This document shows positions 1-7,657 of a DNA stretch of 10,249 bases, one piece after another. A program made the position numbers and the translations under genes. The notes beneath the pieces were generated by a model. The model ran no database searches. It was not told the origin of the DNA and saw only the letters and a list, made by a program, of their open reading frames with translations. This DNA comes from Larix sibirica. Its lineage: Eukaryota > Streptophyta > Pinopsida > Pinales > Pinaceae. Position 1 is the stretch's first letter. Each line of letters starts with the position of its first letter. Where the stretch lies: positions 11,601 to 21,849 of the forward strand of contig NWUY0300016695.1 of NCBI GenBank assembly GCA_004151065.3. The letters are read 5' to 3'.

Positions 1-127
1 ACAAACTATGGATCAACAATACTACGGGCGACTTACAAAGCATATGCACCAACAACAATAACACAAACTATTGATCAACAAATACTACGGGATGTCTTAC
101 AAAGCATATGCGTCCAACAACAACATA
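1..127. repeat. Two-copy tandem repeat, unit about 62-65 bp
   Basis: Copy 1 (1-62) and copy 2 (63-127) both begin with acaaacta and share gatcaaca, atactacggg, cttacaaagcatatgc and ccaacaacaa, with a few substitutions and small indels. Copy 1 may continue to the left of the window, so the array could be longer. It lies directly upstream of the point where LINE homology begins (about 143). No coding potential was recognised. It may be a remnant of a satellite, or of an unrelated repeat into which the LINE fragment was placed; the sequence does not decide. Confidence 0.85.
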
Positions 128-142
128 CTAACAAAGTAAAGA

Positions 143-905
143 CATGGGTTCCTAACAGTAGCACTTATACCAAAAAATTCTAATCCTCTCACCTTTCATG
201 ATTATAGATTGATTTCATTATGTAATATTTTATATAAGATTATATCCAAGGTGGTGGAAAACAAAATTAAGGATAGATTATCTAAAGGCATATCTAGAGA
301 GCAATTTGGCTTCTTACACCATTGATTGATATTTGATGCCATAGGGGTTGCAAAGGAGTCCATACACTCGATGAAATTCAATCATATCAATTCTCTAGTG
401 TTGAAGCTGGATCTTGTTAAGGCGTATGATATGGTGGACCGATCTTTTTCACGATTACGTCTTATTAATTTTGGTCTGAATTATGAGGTAAAGTAGTGGA
501 TTATGGGATGTGTTACTTTTGCTAATTTTTTGTGTTGATTAATGGTAACCCTTCTTATTTCTTCAGTAGCTCGCATGGCTTGCGGCAAGGATATCCTTTT
601 CCACCACTGTTGTTTCTTTTCTTAATTAAGGGATTGAGCGGGTTGATCTACCAGGAAAAATCAGAGGGCAGGATTTCAGGCATCAAGGTTTCGCCAAGGA
701 AACATATTACCCACATTCATTTTGTGGATGATGTCTTGATGTTTGGCATTGATCATGTGTGGGAGTGGCAAAATTATAAATAGATTTTGGATTTATTTTT
801 TTGTGCATCAGGTATGGTTATTAGTATCCCAAATTCTAGTATGTTTTGGCATAATATGGATAATTCCGATTTGGTTTCCAAATCCACTCTTTCCTCCCTT
901 ATGAA
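143..905 (+). pseudogene. Reverse transcriptase domain of LINE A (broken)
   Basis: The family copies LINE RNA into DNA at the nicked target. The first recognised block, at 164-184, reads LIPKNSN, the usual start of plant L1 RT, followed by DYRLISLCNILYKIISK and EQFGF. Motif A is KLDLVKAYD at 404-430, with the metal-binding Asp codon at 410-412. Motif B reads GLRQG in a second frame, and the catalytic motif FVDD is at 721-732. Defects are a TGA where an Arg is expected after EQFGF, a TAG at 494-496, a one-base shift in the T run at 526-531, a TAG at 781-783 and another frame change just before 906. The two catalytic motifs are therefore in different frames and no active enzyme can be made. Calling the open stretch from 532 a gene would be wrong; it is an internal slice beginning at a GTG codon. 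Confidence 0.93.
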
Positions 906-1796
906 TTGAGGGAACTTGACTCAGGCCTAAAATATTTGGGATACTTCATTAAACCAAATGGTTATCTTATTAATGATTGTATTTGGATCATTAAAAAAGT
1001 GGAGAAGCGGATTTTGAATTGGTGCAATCTTATATTGACTTTGGGTGGTCGTATCACTCTCATTAACTCAATTCTTAATGCTATCCCTTTTTATTGGCTC
1101 ACATTGGAGAAAGTCCTGAAGAAAATCTTGACCCTGCTGTGCCAAATCATATTTGATTTTCTTTGGTCTGGTACTCACTCGAAGGCTGTGTTGCACCTCA
1201 CCGCACGGAAGAATATTAATCTCCCTAAATCATTTGGTGGCTGCGGTATCAGGAATATACAATAGATTTGGATATCTTTAGCACTTAAGAGCTTGTGGCA
1301 TGGACTAATGGTCTCGGGTATGTGGAGTGATGTTCTAAGAGGAAAATATATTAAAAACGTTATGATTTCTGCTTGGATAAGTTCGAGGAATAAGAAGTAT
1401 ATAGGGGCTTCAAATCATTAGTGTGGACTAATGGAGGCTTTTGCATACTTGAATTACTTGTTGGCTTGGTGGGTGGGGGATGGATTTCAGGTCTGTGTGG
1501 GATTCGACCCTATTATTGGTGGTCCTCAAAAAATTTTACTTACTCCAAAATTGATCAATTCTCTTCATTTGAAAGGTATTTACTTCCTCAACCATGCAAA
1601 GAGGGTAGGGACCAACATGGTTGGTAATACTTGGCTCTCAGCTGCATATCTCTTCCTAGATTCACGAGTGGTGGAAGAATGGGACCTATTTATGGGTTCA
1701 TTGAGGCATGCAGGCATTCAATTGAAGGATTTGGAGGACTCCCACTTATGGTCCTGGAACACAACGACGGGTCAGGTAACTACCAAACTTGCTTAG
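906..1796 (+). pseudogene. Post-RT (thumb and linker) region of LINE A polyprotein
   Basis: A single frame covers this segment. It reads LDSGLKYLGYFIKP, then a stretch with NWCNLILTLGGRITLINSIL and AIPFYWL, then FLWSG and LPKSFGGCGIRN. This is the characteristic order downstream of RT in plant L1 polyproteins. Stops interrupt it at 1263-1265, near 1420 (TAG), and at 1794-1796, with no frame change between them. Near 1480-1520 it reads VGDGFQVCVGFDPIIGG, equivalent to the conserved V-G-N-G block before zf-RVT. Short overlapping open frames in the same place (1421-1627 and 1631-1813) are shadows in another frame. Confidence 0.88.
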
Positions 1797-1978
1797 GATT
1801 CTATTCCTTATGAGGATTATGATTACAATCATGTTTGGTGGAATCGTTGTATTTGGGAATGGAGGGCCCCAACAAATATTCTATGTTTCACTTGGTTAGC
1901 TTTCCATAACAAGATGTTAACGAGTGAAAACTATTGTAAGAGAGGGGGAACTAGTCCATTTCTTTGCCCCTTACTCTA
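1797..1978 (+). pseudogene. Start of zf-RVT zinc-binding domain of LINE A, truncated
   Basis: In the same frame as the preceding segment the sequence reads WWNRCIWEWRAPTNI, then FTWLAFHNKMLTSENY and KRGG, ending at CPLL and a TAA stop. This matches the zf-RVT domain (W..IW..K.P.K...F.W...H..L.T...L..RG) up to the first Cys-x-x-Cys, where a Leu stands in place of the second Cys. Homology is lost right after this, so the Zn-ligand half of the domain is gone. The following DNA is AT-rich non-coding sequence. Confidence 0.8.
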
Positions 1979-2156
1979 ACATTGCAAATATATTTATGTA
2001 CTTTTTTTAATATATTAAAAATTATTTATGTGCAATTTGATTGGTTACAATACTAGAGGTGTTATTTAAAAATTATTGCAAGCTTTAACTCTTGGCGTGC
2101 CATGTACTCATGCACTTAATGCACTGTGACCTAAAAGGTTCCATCGTCGCATTAAT

Positions 2157-2248
2157 TATTGCCATTTTTCAGTGATCATGTAGGTGGTTGAAAATGACAT
2201 AATTGACATAATTTATTGCCATTTTTCGTTTATCATGTGGGAGGCTGC
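2157..2248. repeat. Imperfect 57-bp tandem duplication
   Basis: The blocks at 2157-2190 and 2214-2248 share ttattgccatttttc and the following tcatgt motif at a 57-bp offset. They differ by scattered substitutions, which suggests an old event. Confidence 0.6.
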
Positions 2249-2530
2249 GGATGTAGATGTAACAAGTGGCAGATTTATTGCATTGACAAATTTGGAATGG
2301 GATTTTTGACTTTCGTTGGTGAAGAGCATTAACTTGGGAGGGCTCTACTCCACTGACATTGGCTATACTCATCCTTAGAGACCTTGATCCTCCTCGAAAT
2401 AAAATGTATGAGTGCATGGATGGTGAATTCAATTACCCATCGATTAGCTAGAACTCTATCAATGAAATTATTGAAACCTTCAAACATTAAATTCCTTCTT
2501 CAATCAGTTTTTATATATGTAAGTATTTGT

Positions 2531-2551
2531 TTATATATATATATATATATA
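2531..2551. repeat. (TA)n dinucleotide microsatellite
   Basis: An uninterrupted alternating TA run of about ten repeats, seen directly in the sequence. Confidence 0.9.
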
Positions 2552-2604
2552 ATTAATTTTGATTGATGAAACAACAACATAACATTAAATTATTATATGT
2601 AAAT

Positions 2605-2767
2605 TAGATTTATGTAAGAATATTTAACTCATAATTACATGGTATTCTATTCTATAAGATATAGGGAAGATAAAATGTAAACTTTAGTAGATTTATGTAA
2701 AACTATTTAACACATAATTACACGGTATTCTATTCTATAGGATATAGTGAAGATAAAATGTAAACTT
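2605..2767. repeat. 83-bp tandem duplication
   Basis: Copy 1 (2605-2687) and copy 2 (2688-2767) both run from tagatttatgtaa through cataattaca, ggtattctattctata and gaagataaaatgtaaact. They differ at only a handful of positions, so the duplication is fairly young. Copy 2 stops a few bases short. Confidence 0.92.
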
Positions 2768-2790
2768 AAGTTACTCATTGACATATTTTG

Positions 2791-2847
2791 AAAATAAATA
2801 TAAGTGAAAGTGCAATTTTTTTAAAATAAATGTAAGTGAAAGTGCAA
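2791..2847. repeat. 32-bp spaced short tandem duplication
   Basis: The 25-mer beginning aaaataaatataagtgaaag at 2791-2815 recurs at 2823-2847 with one substitution (g for a), at a 32-bp offset. It lies between the 83-bp and 116-bp duplications. Confidence 0.9.
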
Positions 2848-2853
2848 GTAATG

Positions 2854-3084
2854 TAGTAAATTGATTTCAAGGTTCCATTTATAAAACAAATATTGTTTAA
2901 GTTGCGTAGCATTAATTCCTCAAACTATGTGGATATCACTAAAATGTTTGAAACTATGTGTGACTATTTTAGTAAATTGTTTTTCAGGGTTCTACTTATA
3001 ATTATTTGTTTAAGTTGCTTAGCATTAATTCCTCGAACTATGTGGATATCACTAAAATATTTGGAACTATGTGTGACTATTTAG
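2854..3084. repeat. 116-bp tandem duplication
   Basis: Copy 1 (2854-2969) and copy 2 (2970-3084) both start tagtaaattg. They share gtttaagttgc.tagcatta, attcctc.aactatgtgga, tatcactaaaat.tttg and aactatgtgtgactattt. The second half of the unit is nearly identical between copies and the first half is more diverged with a small indel. A 63-codon plus-strand open frame (2893-3084) is just the duplicated unit read through twice and has no other support as a gene. Confidence 0.92.
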
Positions 3085-3463
3085 TGTATGGGTTTTTAAC
3101 ACTTAAATTTAAATATTATAATTTTAAATGTTATAATACCTAAATTTTGATGTTAGAATCTTAAATGTTATACTTTAGTTAAAATTTGATATTTTGATTT
3201 TTTTCATTGTATATAATTTTTTTCATGTTTTTTTTTCAAATTTTCATATAAACTTTATTAAAATTATTTAAAAATTATATATTAAATTAAATATTATAAA
3301 AAATAAAATAGTCGTAAAACTAAAATTCTTACATATATTTATAACTAAAATTTATTTAAAATTTAATAAATCATACATCAAAATCTAAAGATAAATATAA
3401 TATAGATAATTATTGTTATAATCTTATGACTATATGCATTGTTTATTAATTTACGATATATAT

Positions 3464-3464
<1 letters not shown>
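3085..3464. other. Very AT-rich stretch, no gene seen
   Basis: The sequence is dominated by A/T runs and short near-repeats such as taaatgttata. No open frame of note, no RNA gene and no repeat with clear boundaries was recognised. Confidence 0.7.

Positions 3465-3500
<36 letters not shown>
3465..3500. repeat. Perfect (AG)18 microsatellite
   Basis: Eighteen uninterrupted AG dinucleotides. A pure dinucleotide array of this length is typically unstable by replication slippage, so it is probably polymorphic between individuals. That is inference from the known behaviour of such arrays. Confidence 0.97.
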
Positions 3501-3502
<2 letters not shown>

Positions 3503-3615
3503 ATATGATATAATTTTTTTTAAATGTGAGTATCCACCTATTGTGTTCAAGTAACCTACTTCACTACATCAATAATGTACACATCAAAGTATGCAACAAT
3601 TATTACTTTTTTACT

Positions 3616-3766
3616 GGGTGCATAATGTTTACCAAAAATTGCTCATAAGATTATGAAGGGCCATGCAACCCTTAAATCACTCATGAAGCTATGTCTTTAT
3701 ATCACTATAAGTCCTCTATAGCCCTTCATAATCTCATTAGTGATTTTTGGTAAAGATTATACACTC
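3616..3766. repeat. 151-bp foldback: 46-bp imperfect inverted repeat around a 59-bp spacer
   Basis: The left arm, 3616-3661 (starting gggtgcataatg and ending ttatgaagggc), is the reverse complement of the right arm, 3721-3766 (gcccttcataatc to tacactc), at 39 of 46 positions. As plus-strand RNA, three of the seven differences become G:U pairs, leaving four true mismatches. It could be a small MITE-like or foldback element, or a hairpin precursor resembling a plant miRNA gene. No terminal motif or clear target-site duplication is visible, and the arms contain no recognised miRNA. The structure is seen directly; its function is unknown. Confidence 0.88.
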
Positions 3767-4357
3767 AACTATGACCAATTTAATGATTTAAAACTTTCAT
3801 GTTAAAAAAATCAAAATAAAAGTAAATGCAATTTTATAGAAACAAAATATTCGCCTCTCTATAAAAACATTTTTTCATATACTATTTTCCATGTATTAAG
3901 TCTCTATGCTTCATTTCCCAACTATTGACTATATCAGCTATAACTACGGACTCTTTTTTTACAAAAAAAAAAACCATAACTATATTTATCAAAAAACATA
4001 GTTACATTCTTCATATAACTTTGAAAATATATTTCATCATTTTTCCAAATAAGTTTTCATAACTGATATACACAGTTTTTACATAGTAGAAATTTAGAAA
4101 GCACAAATTCCATATCTCTCTTATATTGTCCAGATGTGATGATAAATTTCATCTTTTCCTCATTGTTAACTTATCCTATAAGCAAAAACTGTTTACATTG
4201 CAACTCAACATCAATATTACCTTTTTCCTATAAGCATAAAACTGTTTACAATGTCACAAAACATTAGTTCTTGCACTAGAAAATAAAAAAAGCACCATGA
4301 ATCTATGCTTCACGGAAAGGGATATGATAGTAACTCTGTGTATTCCCATTTCTTGAT
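3767..4357. other. AT-rich non-coding stretch, including possible 3' flank of LINE B
   Basis: No gene was recognised. A weak 52-bp duplication begins at 4175 and 4227 (cctataagca followed by aactgttta). The part next to 4358 would be the 3' UTR of LINE B if it survives, but no poly(T) run on this strand clearly marks the element's poly(A) end. T-rich and A-rich runs at about 3953-3972 are candidates only. Confidence 0.55.
4175..4265. repeat. Imperfect 52-bp tandem duplication
   Basis: cctataagcaaaaactgttt at 4175 and cctataagcataaaactg at 4227 are each followed by ttaca-tg and caacat/aacat, with a short indel. A small, aged local duplication in AT-rich DNA. Confidence 0.65.
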
Positions 4358-5026
4358 TCAGAAATAAACCATACACCAACCTGTAATAGGGCTACCCATT
4401 GAAGCTAGTTCATCCGACATGCAGTTTCTTTCTCTGTACACATGCTTAATAGAAACCAAATTCAGTGACTCTTTTAGTATTTGTACTTCCTGTAAGAGAG
4501 GTTCCAGAAACAGATTATGGAGGTTGTTTTTCCCATTAATCCAGTTTGCTACTATCAAAGAATCTCCAAAGATCTACATGTTGTCTACCTCATTTTCCAG
4601 GACCAGAATTAGCAATTAATGCAGAGCACTAAGCTCAACAAAGTTATTTGTACCTAAACCAATACCTCCTTTAAAATTGAACCAATGATTTTCAGAAAAT
4701 TAAAGTACTCCCCTTGCTCCACAGTCCCTTTGCTTGTCCTGCGTTGCTCCATCAAAATATGCCCAATGGATCTTTCTATCTATCCCTTCTATCATCACAT
4801 GTTGAATCCATACCTTCTTTTTTCCCTGTGGAAAGTAATTAAGTATCCCCAAACTCTGCGCAACACATTGAAAGGAAGGAATAAAATTATCTTCAAAACA
4901 ACATTCATTCCTCCCTAACCAAATTACCCATGCTACAATTAAAGACAAAGCTTGATAGTTTTCATAAGCTTGGTTAGAAACCCAAGATTTTAAACATTCC
5001 TCCACTAAGGTTCCCTGCCTAACCAA
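4358..5026 (-). pseudogene. RNase H domain of LINE B (RVT_3 type) and its N-terminal linker
   Basis: RNase H degrades the RNA strand of RNA-DNA hybrids. In one frame, with TAA/TAG stops at 4700-4702, 4616-4618 and 4574-4576, the order is: linker with VAWVIWLGRNE, then WAYFDGA (Asp codon 4751-4753), FAELSAL (Glu codon 4634-4636), IFGDS (Asp codon 4562-4564), ANWINGKNN, HVYRERNCMSDELAS (Asp codon 4412-4414), and an ordinary stop at 4358. These four acidic positions are the D-E-D-D set of RNase H. There is no frameshift from 5416 to 4358. The FDGA, GDS and HVYRE..N..AD signatures fit the plant RVT_3 family used by L1 elements. Host genes of that family exist, but continuity with zf-RVT upstream assigns this one to the LINE. 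Confidence 0.93.
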
Positions 5027-5416
5027 CTATGTATTCAAATTGTGTGCAATCTCTTTCCAAACAATTGTTGAATAAGTACATTCTACAGTCAGGTGATAAT
5101 TTGTTTATGCTTCAACTTTGCATAGATAAAATATCCCCGGTATTGATCTATTTTTTCTTTGGATTACATCCCATGTCAGGGGTTTATTAAGAAGTAAAAA
5201 CCACATGAATAGGTTAGATTTAGATGGACAACTAAACCTCCAAATCGATTTCCACCACCAACAGATTAGTCTATCCTCTGCTGTCAATAAAGTATCATGA
5301 CGTGTTTTTGGAGAATATATGCATGTAGGTGAAAACATCCAAGCCAAACAATCTTCTTGAATCTGAATCATGTTTTTATTGTTTGTTAGATTGGATAAAA
5401 AGCCATTCCACATCAC
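5027..5416 (-). pseudogene. zf-RVT zinc-binding domain of LINE B
   Basis: The frame reads WWWKSIWRFSCPSKSN, then FMWFLLLNKPLTWDVI and QRKN, then a Cys (FYLC), a TAA at 5105-5107, and after it NYHLTVECTYSTIVWKEI. This matches zf-RVT: W..IW...P.K...F.W, RN/RG, C..C, HL...C, and W. One expected Cys of the first pair seems lost. A TAG at 5027-5029 closes the segment and the same frame runs on into the RNase H region. A frame change near 5400 separates it from the upstream part. Confidence 0.87.
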
Positions 5417-6120
5417 TCTTTATTCTCCCTGAAAACCCAAGTTCTCGGCCTTCAACCATCCTTAACCAAATAAAAGAAGTAGCAGTATGGTCCACTATAT
5501 TACTTAAAGTAATATATCCTCTTTCTCTTGAATGTAAGATCATGTGTGCGAGAAGACGATGACCGTTTCCGCTACCCACCCAGGGATCCTCTCCCAATCT
5601 CATATTTGAATTGTTTCCCACCTTCCAAGTTAAACCTTTACCTATCAAATTAAAAGAATTAATAACAACTTTCCAACTAATAGAAACATTAAGCAAGGAT
5701 TTTAAAGGACTATGAAAGAGGTGAGATATATTTCTAAATGATAATCTTTACCCAAAGACCTGTTCCATAGATTAATCTCTAGATATTTTTGGCAACTAGT
5801 GCTAATGCAAATTTGCCAGAAATTTTGAAACCTCATCCTCCCATGGATTTTGGTAGGGCTAGTGTTTTCCAGCTTATTCGTACCATTCCTTGTTTCTCCA
5901 AGCTCCCTAAACAAAGAAATATGTAGCGTAGCTTTCTGATTTTGTCATAGACCCCTAGAGGAATCCATGCGCTCATCCAATAAACCAGAATCGCCTCTAG
6001 TACATCCTTTTCCAAAATTACTTTGCCCCCTTTTGAAAGCCACCTGTGGCTCCAATTTTAAATCTTGATCTCACATTTTCAAATTAACCAATCCTAGTCT
6101 TTAATCCTATACAAGCAAGG
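5417..6120 (-). pseudogene. Post-RT region of LINE B, heavily frameshifted
   Basis: Three frames in turn carry the expected sequence. From about 6120 one frame reads WSHRWLSKGGKVIL, then VLEAILVYWMSAWIP, then ISWKTLALPKSMGG. From about 5845 a second frame continues with RFQNFWQ. From about 5735 a third gives SPLKSLLNVSISWKVV and GLTWKVGNNSN followed by EDPWVG, the conserved V-G-N-G and D-P-W block before zf-RVT. Stops cluster at 6016-6106. This is the most damaged part of the element. Confidence 0.87.
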
Positions 6121-7012
6121 CAGGCTTTAACCTGTAGCCCAAATATTTGAGCCCATCCTCTAAAAAAAAACTTTTATAGGGAAGCAAAGTATTAAAAAAA
6201 TACAAGTCTTGTTCCTCTATACCAACCCATGATAACGAGGATTTCCCATTATTGACCTTCATACTTGAATCCACACAGAAGAGGGATAAAATCTCATGTA
6301 ACTTCGTCATGTCCCACCTTGATCCATTTGTGAATATAAGTATATCATCTACAAATAGTAGATGGGATATGCTCATATTTCCACCTATACAAATACCTTT
6401 AAACAAACCTAAACTTTTAGCTGAGATTAATGCCCTTCCAAAACCTTTTACTACAACTAGGAATATAAGAGGTGCCAAAGGGCGGCCTTGGCTGAGTCCC
6501 CTTCCAGGTCTGAAAAAAGCAGAGGTTGAGCCATGTATTGAAATAACAAAGGATACAGAAGACAAACATCCCATAACCCAAGTAATAAAAGGCATTGCAT
6601 AACCCATGTGGGATAGGATAGTTCTTAGATAAGTCCATCTAACCTTGTCATAAGCTTTTGATAGGTCTATCTTAACTACCACTACCTTCATATTATTTAA
6701 TCTAATAGAGTGGAGTCCATCCCGAGCTATACCAATCACCTCATGGATTTGTCTTCCCAGAAGGAAACCAAATTGTTCTTCTAATATAGTCTTACTTAAC
6801 ACAGATTTGATCCTCGTTGATATTAACTTTTGCAATTATCTTGTATATACAATTACACAACGATATCACTCTAAAGTACTCAAAGGATCTAGGAGAGTCT
6901 GTCTTAGGTCTGAGAGCTAAAAAAATTGAATTAAAAACAACATATGTTTTTCCACTTACTCTGGAATCTTCAATCACTTTTAATAAATCCCGAGCCAAGA
7001 CATCATAGAGAC
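6107..7012 (-). pseudogene. Reverse transcriptase domain of LINE B (broken)
   Basis: The segment above about 6838 is in one frame and contains ISLCNCIYKIIAK. The rest, 6107-6835, is a 242-codon frame that holds almost the whole palm. Motif A reads KIDLSKAYDKV with its Asp codon at 6665-6667, motif B reads RGLSQGRPLAPLIF, and FVDD is at 6344-6355. It is followed by LEDGLKYLGYRLKP. All RT catalytic aspartates are therefore still encoded in a single frame, unlike in LINE A. The frameshifts at both ends and the truncated polyprotein make it a dead copy. Plus-strand open frames over the same bases (6252-6602, 6817-7008) are shadows. Confidence 0.95.
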
Positions 7013-7657
7013 CTAGAAAAATTCCACCAGGAGCCCATTTGGTCCCAGACTTTTGTCTCTTTTTAGCAACATCGAAATATTTTGTAATTCATTTGAAGAT
7101 ACTTCCTCCATAAGCATAATATTATCCTCCTCTGAGATAGAGCTAGGATAATCCTGAGTTATCTTTACCACCTCTACAAGAGAAACATCTTCTTCAGCCT
7201 TAAATAAAGACTGAAAGTGATTGATACCAGTTCTTGAGATGTCCTCGAAACCTTCGACCACCTCCCCCTCATCCAAAGAAATCTTCCATATTGAATTAGT
7301 ATTTTTTCTATGGTTTGCATAATGGTGAATTTTTTTAAAATTTTCATCTCCATTAGCCATCCATAATGCCTTGCTTTTTAATCGATGTTCAACTTCTCTA
7401 TCTGCCAGAATCTTCGTTCGCTTTACCTCCAAGGATACAACATCTGCTTTCTTCCTCTCTGTTAGAAAACCAAACCCTTCTTCGTTGTACAAAATACCCA
7501 ATTCCTTTTCAATCTGAAGGAGCATTCTATCATCCCATTGTTTCTTGTTTATGGACCACTTTATCGAAATTTTCTTTGCATTCTGCATGTTTAAGGCAAA
7601 ATGACTAAAAACCGAAAGTGAGGAATCCTCATCATAAGGAATCCAAGCTTCTTTCAA
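7013..7657 (-). pseudogene. Endonuclease-RT linker region of LINE B polyprotein
   Basis: This is the longest conserved linker segment: 214 codons in the same frame as the endonuclease tail, without a stop. It contains the landmarks usual between endonuclease and RT in plant L1s: a charged stretch, then LKSKALWMANGDENFKKIHH (equivalent to the W...GD.NTKFFH block), HRKNTNSIW, and near its end KRDKSLGPNGLLVEFF, matching the K.PGPDG block that opens RT. A frame change just after (near 7005) separates it from RT. The apparent start at 7657 is an internal TTG codon, not a real initiation site. Confidence 0.9.

Larger units (their letters stand above)
143..1978 (+). mobile_element. LINE fossil A: degenerate plant L1-type non-LTR retrotransposon fragment
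   Basis: Reading through stops and frame changes gives one continuous plant L1-type polyprotein in the expected order: RT N-terminal part, RT palm, post-RT region, and the start of zf-RVT. Frame 2 carries 143 to about 527, frame 1 about 526-905, and frame 3 from 906 to 1978. The endonuclease that should precede RT is absent. The homology stops inside the zinc-binding domain, so there is no RNase H, 3' UTR or poly(A). Missing both ends means this is not a simple 5'-truncated insertion; later deletion or rearrangement probably removed the 3' part. It is certainly non-functional. The clade assignment rests on the RT motifs and the downstream zf-RVT domain. Confidence 0.93.
1979..2604. other. Non-coding AT-rich stretch with a minor 57-bp duplication and a TA tract
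   Basis: No recognisable gene was found. A block starting ttattgccatttttc occurs at 2157 and again at 2214, both followed by tcatgt-g-gg-gg-tg, an imperfect 57-bp tandem duplication. A (TA)n tract lies at about 2531-2551. An open frame of 87 codons on the minus strand (2169-2432) covers a less AT-rich island at 2240-2420. Its product resembles nothing I can name, and the 57-bp duplication overlaps its end, so I do not call it a gene. Confidence 0.6.

Noticed and set aside
143-1978. Domestication of LINE A or B as a working host protein
   Set aside because: Both have many frameshifts and stops, catalytic motifs of A are in different frames, and no start or promoter is evident.
2893-3084. 63-codon plus-strand open frame with internally repeated protein
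   Set aside because: The repetition is simply the 116-bp DNA duplication read through; there is no other sign of coding.
3940-3975. T-run followed by A-run as the poly(A) end of LINE B
   Set aside because: It is about 390 bp from the last codon, no target-site duplication could be paired with the 5' end near 7867, and similar runs are common here.
4419-4918. Two plus-strand open frames (4419-4619 and 4685-4918)
   Set aside because: Both are antisense shadows of the RNase H domain and its N-terminal linker.
4358-5026. RNase H as an independent host RVT_3-family gene
   Set aside because: It continues in frame from the zf-RVT domain and follows RT in the usual LINE order, and it has three internal stops.
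6252-6602. 116-codon plus-strand open frame
   Set aside because: It lies wholly antisense to the well-supported RT palm of LINE B and has no domain of its own.
7366-7608. 80-codon plus-strand open frame
   Set aside because: It is antisense to the linker region of LINE B and low in plausibility.
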